DNA of 64,000 bases from positions 62,001 through 126,000 of the forward strand of contig NZ_FOXE01000002.1 of the NCBI RefSeq assembly GCF_900115635.1, in the 5' to 3' direction. Positions 57,395-64,000 of this stretch are shown here, in pieces. Source of the stretch: Oscillibacter sp. PC13 (GTDB taxonomy: Bacteria > Bacillota > Clostridia > Oscillospirales > Oscillospiraceae). Made by a program: the position numbers and the translations under genes. A model generated the notes under the pieces. That model was not told the DNA's origin. It did no database searches and saw only the letters and a list, made by a program, of their open reading frames with translations. Each line of letters opens with the position of its first letter. Within the stretch, counting starts at the first letter, position 1.

Positions 57395-58168
57395 TCAGAA
57401 TAGAAGTGTCTGTTCCGGGTCTGTCAGAGCTTTCAGCTGAAAGGAATTTGTTCCTTGAAGTTCTCTTTCCGTCATTGGCCGCAGGCTGGTCACGTCATCC
57501 TCTGCAAAGGGGATGTGATAGAGCACCGTCGTCTCCGGGCGAACGGCCTCCAGCAGGTGCCGCCCGTCGGGATGCGCAAAGAATAAGGGCGTCACAAACA
57601 TCGCCGTCAGATTTTCAAGTGCGCAAAGCGCCTCCCGGTTTTCCTGGGATCCGTCCGCGTCCGCCGCAAAGAGAAATTGTTTTTCCCCCAGTGTCAGCGA
57701 AACGGCGCAGTGCTCCACCGCCGCATAGGTTCTCCAGTCCAGATGCCGGCTGGAAATGTAGGTGGCACTGCATCCGTCTGCCAGCGGAATGCAAAGCCGC
57801 CCCCCACCCTGCAGGTGGATCTCATGAAGAACGCCCTTGGCAGCAGCCTTGGGCAGCGGCCTCCGATCCTCCAAATAGGAGTCCGGATCCTCTCCCGCCC
57901 GTGGAACAAACAGTCCCCGCAGGCGGTTGTTGGCCGCATACTCATCCGCATAGACCGCGCTGAAGTGATCGGTATGCCGGTGGGTAAACAGCAGAAACTC
58001 CACACCCCGAAAAGGGCTGTTCATTCCAAATACGGCTTTTTGAATCTCTTTCCGGGGCGGCGTAAAGTACGGATTGTTCCCATAAATTCCGTCTATCAGG
58101 AACCGCAGCCCACGGTACTGTACCAACACGCCGGAGTTGGCCACCAGCTGTATGGATACCGTCGTCAT
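57395..58168 (-). CDS. MBL-fold metallohydrolase (unknown substrate)
   Basis: This 257-residue protein has a metallo-beta-lactamase fold with the metal motif FTHRHTDHFSAV, a later Asp in FAADADGSQ and a final His in LYHIPFAEDD. Substrate unknown. It starts 5 bases after the PPC-domain gene stop with only a weak ribosome site (GTAAGACAG), so it is probably translated by coupling. It is the last clear gene of the dehydrogenase operon. Confidence 0.82.
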   Translation of the reverse strand: MTTVSIQLVANSGVLVQYRGLRFLIDGIYGNNPYFTPPRKEIQKAVFGMNSPFRGVEFLLFTHRHTDHFSAVYADEYAANNRLRGLFVPRAGEDPDSYLEDRRPLPKAAAKGVLHEIHLQGGGRLCIPLADGCSATYISSRHLDWRTYAAVEHCAVSLTLGEKQFLFAADADGSQENREALCALENLTAMFVTPLFFAHPDGRHLLEAVRPETTVLYHIPFAEDDVTSLRPMTERELQGTNSFQLKALTDPEQTLLF

Positions 58169-58173
58169 CTGTC

Positions 58174-58638
58174 TTACAGCTGAATTGGTTCGAAGACCTT
58201 AACGCCTCTGTTGGGCTCCAGACGGCGGCTCATATTGATGTGATCCATCTCGCCGATCACCATCTCCACGGTTGTAAGAACACGGTTGCCCTCCTTAAAG
58301 TGTCCGCCGTATTCCTTGCCGCTCTCATCGGCAAAGGATGCGTGGATATGCAGGGAAATAGCTCCGTCCTCCTCTGTGCAGATGATGCCGCCCATGGAGA
58401 TCAGTTCAATCGGGCAGGGCAGTTCAATGGGATCGCCATAGGCATACAGCCCCGGCTTATCGGCCAGCTCCTCCGGATCAAAAAAGCTGCAGCCCTGCAG
58501 GCTGCCGATGGCGGAGATAATCACGCCGTGGCCGATTCTATTGTCCTCGCAGAATTTTTGGAGGCCCAGCATGACATCCTCACCCGGTTCAAAGCGCACC
58601 GCGTAAATATTCTTAAAAGAACCCTTTGCAAATTTCAT
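58174..58638 (-). CDS. PPC-domain (DUF296) protein
   Basis: This 154-residue protein is a single PPC/DUF296 domain, a trimeric fold found alone in bacteria and with AT-hooks in plants. GHGVIISAIGSLQGC and the metal-like HIHASFADESGKEYGGHF are typical. The biochemical role in bacteria is not established. The ATG at 58638 has GGAGGAACATC. It lies 11 bases after the E3 gene, inside the dehydrogenase operon, and just before an MBL gene. Confidence 0.85.
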   Translation of the reverse strand: MKFAKGSFKNIYAVRFEPGEDVMLGLQKFCEDNRIGHGVIISAIGSLQGCSFFDPEELADKPGLYAYGDPIELPCPIELISMGGIICTEEDGAISLHIHASFADESGKEYGGHFKEGNRVLTTVEMVIGEMDHINMSRRLEPNRGVKVFEPIQL

Positions 58639-58649
58639 GATGTTCCTCC

Positions 58650-60035
58650 TCAGGCGTGAATGGCTCTGCCAAGTGCATCCAGGCAGGCCTCCCGGATGGC
58701 CTCCGCCACGGCTGGATGGGGATAAATGGTGCACTCCACATCCTCCAAAAGCAGCTCAGAGGCAATCAGCTGTGTTCCAACGGTCACCAGCTCCGCTGCG
58801 CAGGGTCCCTCCATATGCATTCCCAAAATGGCGTGGTCCTTCTTCTCAGAGACAATCTTCACAAAGCCCTCATTTTTGCCCATGGCCAAAGACTTGCCGT
58901 TGCCCACCAGATTGAAGTTCCCTACCAGCACGTCATAGCCGGCGGCCCTGGCCTCCTCTTCCGTCATACCGACGGAGGCCACCTCATTGTCCACGAACAC
59001 CACCTTGGGCACTGCGTTGAGGTTCAGCTCCCGATTTCCACCGGCGATGTTCTCCACCGCTACCGTGCCGCCCTCAAAGGCGGTGTGGGCCAGCATGCCC
59101 TGTCCTGTGATGTCGCCGGCCGCATAGATGCCGGAAACGGAGGTACGCATGCGGCTGTCCACCCGAATAAAGCCGCGGTCCATGCGGATTCCCAGCTCCT
59201 CACAGCCAAGGCCCGCGCTGTTGGCCCTCCGGCCGGTGGATACCAGCACATATTCTGCGGTGACGGTGCCCTCGGCGCCGTTCTTTTCGTAAGTCACCAC
59301 CTTCTGGCCGCCCTGGTCGCCAACGGATTTCACCTTGGCCCCCAGTTCCACCCGGATATGCTCCTTGGCAAACTGCTTGGCCGTGGCCTCCGCCAGGGCG
59401 CTGTCCATATTGCCCAGCAGGTGGGGCAGCATCTCAATCACCGTAACCTGGCAGCCGAAGGCGTTCAGGATACTGGCGAACTCACAGCCGATGACGCCCC
59501 CGCCAATCACAGCCAGGCTCTTGGGCATGTCCTGCAGGGACAGCAGATCCGTGCTGTCGATGACCCGCTCGCCCTTCAGTCCCGGGATTGGCGGCACTGC
59601 ATTGGAAGATCCTGTTGCAATCAGAATATTTTTGGTCTGATAGACCATTCCGCTTTTGGTGTCCTTCACCTGCTTTGCGGAGAGGAGCTTGGCCTCTCCA
59701 AGAATCACATCTACCTTATTTTTCTTCAGAAGGTATCCGACACCGTTCACCAGCTGCTTTACAACGCCGTTCTTGCGTTGAATCACCGCGGAGAAATCCA
59801 CGCCGCTCAGCGCGGACTGAATACCGTACTTCCCGGAATCCCGGATTGTATTGGCCACTTCCGCACTTTGGAACAATGTCTTAGTCGGAATGCAGCCCAC
59901 ATTCAGGCAGGTGCCGCCCAGGTGCTCCCGTTCCAGAACGGCAGTCTGCAGCCCCAACTGGGCGGCCCGGATGGCCGCCACGTAACCGGCGGGACCGCCG
60001 CCAATTACCATTAAATCATATGTTTTATTCGTCAC
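58650..60035 (-). CDS. lpdA: Dihydrolipoyl dehydrogenase (E3)
   Basis: It reoxidises the lipoyl groups of E2 with NAD+; 461 residues. The FAD loop VIGGGPAGYVAA, the redox disulfide Cys43-Cys48 in GGTCLNVGCIPTK, the NAD loop VIGGGVIGCEFA and the C-terminal His in YPHPAVAEAI are present. There is no N-terminal lipoyl domain. The GTG at 60035 is chosen because AGAGGAAG lies 8 bases before it; an earlier GTG at 60056 overlapping the E2 stop lacks a site. Confidence 0.93.
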   Translation of the reverse strand: MTNKTYDLMVIGGGPAGYVAAIRAAQLGLQTAVLEREHLGGTCLNVGCIPTKTLFQSAEVANTIRDSGKYGIQSALSGVDFSAVIQRKNGVVKQLVNGVGYLLKKNKVDVILGEAKLLSAKQVKDTKSGMVYQTKNILIATGSSNAVPPIPGLKGERVIDSTDLLSLQDMPKSLAVIGGGVIGCEFASILNAFGCQVTVIEMLPHLLGNMDSALAEATAKQFAKEHIRVELGAKVKSVGDQGGQKVVTYEKNGAEGTVTAEYVLVSTGRRANSAGLGCEELGIRMDRGFIRVDSRMRTSVSGIYAAGDITGQGMLAHTAFEGGTVAVENIAGGNRELNLNAVPKVVFVDNEVASVGMTEEEARAAGYDVLVGNFNLVGNGKSLAMGKNEGFVKIVSEKKDHAILGMHMEGPCAAELVTVGTQLIASELLLEDVECTIYPHPAVAEAIREACLDALGRAIHA

Positions 60036-60052
60036 AGTCGATGCTTCCTCTC

Positions 60053-61603
60053 TCACTGAACCAGAAACAGCTCCGGATTTTCCAGATACTCCTTCATCGT
60101 CTTCATGATGCTTCCAACCTCACCGCCGTCAAATACACGGTGGTCATAAGTCACGGAGAGGACCATCATCGTACGGATGCAGATTTCGCCCTGGTACACG
60201 GCGGGCTTTTCCACGCACCGGCCAAAGCCGATGATGCAGGACTGGGGTGATGGAAGAATCGGGTTGAAATCGTCCACCGGGAAGATGCCCATATTGGTCA
60301 GGGTAAAGGTGCCGTCCCTTTGATCATCGGCAGTCAGCTTTTTATCCCGTGCCTTCACAGTGATCTCATGAAGCGCCCGGCTCAGCTCCACCAGGGACAT
60401 CTGATCGGCATCCCGCACCACGGGGGAGGTCAGGCCGTAATCCGTGGCCACCGCCATGCTGAGGTTGACATAGGGATAGCTGATAATATCGGTATCTGTA
60501 TAAGAAGCATTCGCCAGCGGATGGGTTTGAATCATCTTGACCGCCGCATAGCTGAGCAGGTCGTTGATGGTGATTTTGGTCCCCAGCAGTTCCTGCTTCT
60601 CCACCAGCTTTTTCCGCAGGTTCATCAAATCCGTCACGTCAATTTCCACAGAGTCAGAGGTCTGCGCCATGGTGCGCAGGCTGTTGAACATGTTGCGGGC
60701 AATGGCCTTGCGGATCGGTGTCAGCGGAATGCGGACAGGCTCGCGGGATGCGGCAGGCGCCCGGCTGACGGCCGTGGCAGCCGGCTGATATGCCTCCACG
60801 TCCTTCGCCACAATGCGGCCGCCCGGGCCTGTGCCCGTCAGAAGCGCCAGGTCAATCCCCTTTGCAGCGGCCCGCTTGCGGGCCAGGGGAGATGCGATGA
60901 TACGGCCGCCCTTGGGAGCAACCGGCGCCTGCGCAGCCAACGTGGGAACCGGTGCCGCAGCAGCAGGCACGCTTTCGGCAGCAGCGGCTGGTTTCATCCC
61001 CCGGGCCGCACAGGCAGCCTCATAGCCGGCCTTATCGGCCGCCAGATATGCAATCACACCGCCGACCGCCACCGTGTCGCCCACCTTTGCCACCAGATGG
61101 ATGATGCCGTCCTCCGGGCTTTCAAAGGGCATCGTGGTCTTTTCACTTTCAATTTCCGCCAGAACCTGGCCTTTCTTCACGGTGTCGCCCTCCGAAACGC
61201 TCCAGGCGTCCAGCGTGTTCTCCGTATTGGTCAGGCCGGTTTTGGGCATCAGAACCTCTGTGGCATCCACCGCTGCCGCAGCTGCAGCGGATGCCGGAGC
61301 TGCGGCCGGGGCGGACGATCCCTTTGCCGCACACATCGCGTCATACTCCGCCTTGTCGGCCGCCAAATGCGCGATGACGCCGCCGACTGCCACCGTGTCG
61401 CCGCTCTTTGCCGCCAGGTGGATGATGCCGTCCTCCGGGCTTTCAAAGGGCATTGTGGTCTTTTCACTTTCAATTTCCGCCAGAACCTGGCCTTTCTTCA
61501 CGGTGTCGCCTTCCGAAACGCTCCAGGCGTCCAGTGTGTTCTCCGTATTGGTCAGACCGGTCTTAGGCATTACAATTTCCATACTCATATATGCTTTCGC
61601 CAT
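60053..61603 (-). CDS. Dihydrolipoamide acyltransferase (E2) with two near-identical lipoyl domains
   Basis: This is the E2 core of a 2-oxo acid dehydrogenase complex, about 516 residues. Lipoyl domain 1 (lipoylated Lys about 48) and domain 2 (Lys about 155), each in ESEKTTMPFESP, are joined by Ala/Pro linkers; then comes a peripheral-subunit-binding domain (RIIASPLARKRAAAKGIDL, about 235-270) and the catalytic domain with TYDHRVFDGG. The start is uncertain: AAGGAGG lies 24 bases before the ATG at 61603 and is better placed for an out-of-frame ATG. An in-frame ATG at 61588 is also possible. The acetyl-group donor (pyruvate or acetoin) is not settled. Confidence 0.9.
   Translation of the reverse strand: MAKAYMSMEIVMPKTGLTNTENTLDAWSVSEGDTVKKGQVLAEIESEKTTMPFESPEDGIIHLAAKSGDTVAVGGVIAHLAADKAEYDAMCAAKGSSAPAAAPASAAAAAAVDATEVLMPKTGLTNTENTLDAWSVSEGDTVKKGQVLAEIESEKTTMPFESPEDGIIHLVAKVGDTVAVGGVIAYLAADKAGYEAACAARGMKPAAAAESVPAAAAPVPTLAAQAPVAPKGGRIIASPLARKRAAAKGIDLALLTGTGPGGRIVAKDVEAYQPAATAVSRAPAASREPVRIPLTPIRKAIARNMFNSLRTMAQTSDSVEIDVTDLMNLRKKLVEKQELLGTKITINDLLSYAAVKMIQTHPLANASYTDTDIISYPYVNLSMAVATDYGLTSPVVRDADQMSLVELSRALHEITVKARDKKLTADDQRDGTFTLTNMGIFPVDDFNPILPSPQSCIIGFGRCVEKPAVYQGEICIRTMMVLSVTYDHRVFDGGEVGSIMKTMKEYLENPELFLVQ
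61052..61572 (-). repeat. Tandem direct repeat encoding the two lipoyl domains
   Basis: Two copies of about 200 bp (61052-61251 and 61373-61572) lie 321 bp apart. Over the best 150 bp I count only 6 mismatches, all but silent. This points to recent duplication or gene conversion within the E2 gene. Confidence 0.85.
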
Positions 61604-61651
61604 CTGCACAGGCGGCAGACAGCATATGCCTCCTTACTTTCGATAAATGGA

Positions 61652-62620
61652 TCAGAAGAGCGCCTTGACCGCCGCCACGATCTTGTCCGGGTTGGGGACC
61701 GCGCGAGCCTCTAGTCCCAAGTTGTAAGGCAGGGGAACATCCAGAGAAGCCACCCGCTTGACGGGAGCGTCCAGCTCGTCAAAAATCTCTTCCTGAATCA
61801 TGGATGCCCACTCGGCGCCAAGGCCGCCGCGCAAATTGCTCTCCTCCACGATGACACAGCGATGTGTCTTGCTGACGGACTGGAGCGCCGCCTCCTTATC
61901 GAAGGGGGCAATGGTGCGGGGATCCAAAACCTCACAGCTGATTCCCTCGGCAGCCAGCTTGTCCGCGGCCTCCAGGGCTTTTTGAACCATGAGGCCAACG
62001 GCAATCACGGTCACATCCGTGCCCTGGCGCTTGATGTCCGCCTTGCCGATGGGCAGGACATAGTCCTCCTCGGGAATCTCCATCTTCGTCTTGTAAAGCT
62101 GCTTATGTTCAAAGAACAGCACGGGGTTGTCGCTGCGGATGGCGGCCTTCAGCAGACCCTTTGCATCATAGACGTTGGAGGGTGTGATAATCGTCAGACC
62201 GGGCGCGTGGTTGAACAGGCACTCAAAGGTATTGGAGTGCTCGGCGCCGGCACCGAAGGAATATCCGCTGGCACAGCGGACCACCAAAGGCAGCCGATAC
62301 CCTTCTCCGTGAAGGTATCTCCACTTTCCGCAGGAGTGAAACAGCTCGTTAAAGGCCACCAGCTGGAAATCGGAATACATCAGCTCGACACAGGGGCGCA
62401 GACCGGTCATGGCCGCGCCGATGGCGCTGCCCACAATGGCGCCCTCTGAAATAGGGGTGCTGATGCAGCGCTTGGGGCCGAACTCCTCCAGGATTCCCTT
62501 GGTGGCGCAGAAGATGCCGCCCATCTCCGCCACGTCCTCGCCGTAAACGAGGACGGTATCATCACGGCGCATCTCTTCGCTGATGGCAGCACTGATGGCC
62601 TGTGCAAAACTTTCTTTCAT
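61652..62620 (-). CDS. 2-oxo acid/acetoin dehydrogenase E1 beta subunit
   Basis: This is the transketolase-like beta subunit of a heterotetrameric E1, 322 residues. The family parts LVYGEDVAEMGGIF, TPISEGAIVGSAIGAAMTGL and LDPRTIAPFDKEA are present. The ATG at 62620 has GGAGGAACTCTT. It lies between the alpha subunit and E2 genes, the normal order of aco and pdh operons. Confidence 0.92.
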   Translation of the reverse strand: MKESFAQAISAAISEEMRRDDTVLVYGEDVAEMGGIFCATKGILEEFGPKRCISTPISEGAIVGSAIGAAMTGLRPCVELMYSDFQLVAFNELFHSCGKWRYLHGEGYRLPLVVRCASGYSFGAGAEHSNTFECLFNHAPGLTIITPSNVYDAKGLLKAAIRSDNPVLFFEHKQLYKTKMEIPEEDYVLPIGKADIKRQGTDVTVIAVGLMVQKALEAADKLAAEGISCEVLDPRTIAPFDKEAALQSVSKTHRCVIVEESNLRGGLGAEWASMIQEEIFDELDAPVKRVASLDVPLPYNLGLEARAVPNPDKIVAAVKALF

Positions 62621-62656
62621 AAGAGTTCCTCCGTTATATGATAGTGAATATCCAAA

Positions 62657-63619
62657 TCAGGCGTACAGGCCGTCAAAGATGCTGTCGGGATCCGGCTCCG
62701 GGCTGGTCTCGGCAAACTCCACTGCCTGGTCCAGTTCCAAAGCAATCTCTCTGCGCATCAGTTCGATGTCCTCAGCGTTCAGAATTCCGTTGTCCAACAC
62801 GTACTTTTCCAAATTGGCAACGCAGTCCTTCTTGTGTTCTTCTTCTGTAATTTCCTTGTCGCGGTAGGCGCACTGGTCTCCTTCGAAATGTCCTCTCCAG
62901 CGGTAGCACTTCACTTCCAGCACCGCGGGACCGTTGCCTGCACGGATATAGTCCGTCAGCTCTTTGGCTGCGTCATATACCGCCAGGGCGTCGTCCCCAT
63001 GCACCACCCTTGCAGGCATTCCATAGCCGGCAGCCCGGTCCGCGCCGGGATTGGGCACGGAGATGGTGTTGGCGTGGTTGGCAGAGATGGCAAACTGGTT
63101 GTCGTCACAGATGAACAGCACCGGCAGCTTCCAGATGGCGGCCATGTTCATGGCCTCATGGACATTGCCGCGGCTGTGGGTGCCGTCGCCGTTATAGCAG
63201 TAGACAATCCGGCCGTTTTCCAAATACTTGGCGGACAGGGCCGCGCCGATGGCAACCTCCGTGTCCACGCCCAGGGAACCGGCCGTGCCGATGACGCCCT
63301 TGTCCATACGGGCAATGTGGTTCACACCGCCGCGTCCGTGAGAGGTACCGGTTTCCTTTGCCAGGATTTCCGCGAAGATCTCATTGAAGGTCACCCCCGT
63401 GGCATGGACTGCAGAGACCACGCGGTGGGTTCCCTTGTAGTAATCATTCTCATTGCGGGTCATCAGCGGCGCAATGTATGCCGCCTCTTCGCCCACGCCG
63501 CTGTGAATGTGGCCGGGCACTTTTCCAAGGGCATAGATCTCCACCAGCTTCTCCTCGGCCATCCGTACACTGAGCAGTTCTTTATAGAGATCCGCCACCA
63601 TTTTTTCTGAATACTTCAT
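62657..63619 (-). CDS. 2-oxo acid/acetoin dehydrogenase E1 alpha subunit, TPP-binding
   Basis: This is the thiamine-diphosphate-binding alpha subunit, 320 residues. The TPP motif is GDGTHSRGNVHEAMNMAAIW followed by FICDDN, where most relatives have CENN or ENN. HSGVGEEAAYIA and KETGTSHGRGGVNH, typical of this branch, are present. The ATG at 63619 has AGGAGAGTATT. The length (about 320) and the SDR partner upstream favour acetoin dehydrogenase over pyruvate dehydrogenase; this is an inference. Confidence 0.9.
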   Translation of the reverse strand: MKYSEKMVADLYKELLSVRMAEEKLVEIYALGKVPGHIHSGVGEEAAYIAPLMTRNENDYYKGTHRVVSAVHATGVTFNEIFAEILAKETGTSHGRGGVNHIARMDKGVIGTAGSLGVDTEVAIGAALSAKYLENGRIVYCYNGDGTHSRGNVHEAMNMAAIWKLPVLFICDDNQFAISANHANTISVPNPGADRAAGYGMPARVVHGDDALAVYDAAKELTDYIRAGNGPAVLEVKCYRWRGHFEGDQCAYRDKEITEEEHKKDCVANLEKYVLDNGILNAEDIELMRREIALELDQAVEFAETSPEPDPDSIFDGLYA

Positions 63620-63665
63620 AATACTCTCCTATCCATGCAATTGAAGTTTGCGGTGTTTCCGTTTC

Positions 63666-64000
63666 TCAGTCCATCCGCAGGCCGCCGTCGGCGTTGCCGA
63701 TTTCACCGGTGACAAAGCTGGCCAGGTCCGAAGCGTAGAACAGAATCAGGTTGGCGATCTCCTGGGGATCGGCAGGACGGCCCAGAGGAATCTGGCTGAG
63801 GATGCGGTTGTGTCGGTCCATATCCATATTTGCCGTAATGGCTGTCTTGGTATAGGCGGGGCAAACGCCGCAGCAGGCCACATTGAACGGGCCGCCTTCC
63901 TTTGCAACCGCTTTGATCAAGCTGTTCACGCCGCCCTTGGACGCGGCATAGACACTGGTGCCCAGCAGACCGCCGCCCACCTGAGCCGCCACGGAGGATA
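63666..64000 (-). CDS. Short-chain dehydrogenase/reductase (SDR), N-terminus cut off
   Basis: The C-terminal about 111 residues of a classical SDR are visible and run off the right edge. The catalytic Ser (SSVAAQVGGGLLGTS) and the YAASKGG motif with Tyr and Lys are seen, then CPAYTKTAI and the C-terminal TGEIGNADGGLRMD. It lies 46 bases before the E1 alpha gene. A diacetyl/acetoin reductase or butanediol dehydrogenase would fit an acetoin operon, but 3-oxoacyl reductases look the same here. Confidence 0.88.
   Translation of the reverse strand, partial: SSVAAQVGGGLLGTSVYAASKGGVNSLIKAVAKEGGPFNVACCGVCPAYTKTAITANMDMDRHNRILSQIPLGRPADPQEIANLILFYASDLASFVTGEIGNADGGLRMD

Noticed and set aside
61052-61572. 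Assembly artefact duplicating the lipoyl domain
   Set aside because: The copies differ at several bases and the linkers between are distinct, and two-domain E2 proteins are normal in the family.

Overview
The window reads as a chromosomal segment of a low-GC-phylum anaerobe (Bacillota, Clostridia). Its codon use is fairly GC-rich, and the gene content fits the Oscillospirales/Oscillospiraceae; this placement is inferred from gene families and order, not from a marker search. The evidence is a T-box leader, a TPP riboswitch, strong Shine-Dalgarno sites, sigma-A promoters with 17-bp spacers, ftsEX beside an M23 hydrolase, the dprA-topA-trmFO and plsX-acpP-rnc clusters, and PucR/CdaR-type regulators. 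There are no rRNA or tRNA genes, phage genes, insertion sequences or CRISPR arrays that I can see.

Layout. 1-8.8 kb: amino-acid metabolism. It holds a cut-off alanine racemase, a sodium:alanine symporter, an M20 amidohydrolase, a glutamate dehydrogenase divergent from a PucR regulator, and an aminotransferase behind a T-box leader that looks alanine-specific. 8.9-16.2 kb: ftsK/spoIIIE, uppP, rnc, acpP, plsX and trmFO, all on the minus strand. 16-24.4 kb: topA, dprA, a TrmH-type methyltransferase, a lysyl-tRNA synthetase with an extra C-terminal tRNA-binding domain, greA and an unknown gene. 24.4-29.5 kb: M23 hydrolase, ftsX, ftsE, a CdaR-like regulator and an RsuA-type pseudouridine synthase. 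29.6-43.3 kb: the core expression block tuf, fusA, rpsG, rpsL, an L7Ae-like protein, then rpoC and rpoB, with a small lipoprotein gene between. 43.6-49 kb: small membrane and soluble proteins, a TPP-riboswitch-controlled thiamine-binding protein, an RlmD-type rRNA methyltransferase and a beta-CASP nuclease-like protein. 49.5-54.7 kb (plus strand): secA, pgeF-like, and a solute-binding lipoprotein. 54.9-64 kb (minus strand): lipoate ligase, crotonase, a sensor-only Crp-like protein, an MBL protein, a PPC-domain protein, a complete 2-oxo acid (acetoin or pyruvate type) dehydrogenase complex, and a cut-off SDR dehydrogenase.

The most unusual feature is a two-gene module found twice (about 16.0-16.5 kb and 46.9-47.4 kb). 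Each copy is an XRE-type regulator of about 70 residues, divergent from an 82-residue helical protein across a short promoter region with an inverted repeat centred on the -10 box. In both copies the regulator lies directly upstream of, and in line with, an RNA 5-methyluridine methyltransferase gene (trmFO in one, the RlmD/TrmA family in the other), and the small gene runs tail to tail into its neighbour. Other points worth attention are the perfect 13-bp inverted pair flanking the gdh/pucR intergenic region, the nearly identical tandem lipoyl domains of E2, and the LysRS fusion.

Starts were chosen from Shine-Dalgarno spacing and family N-termini; several genes appear to use GTG or TTG.
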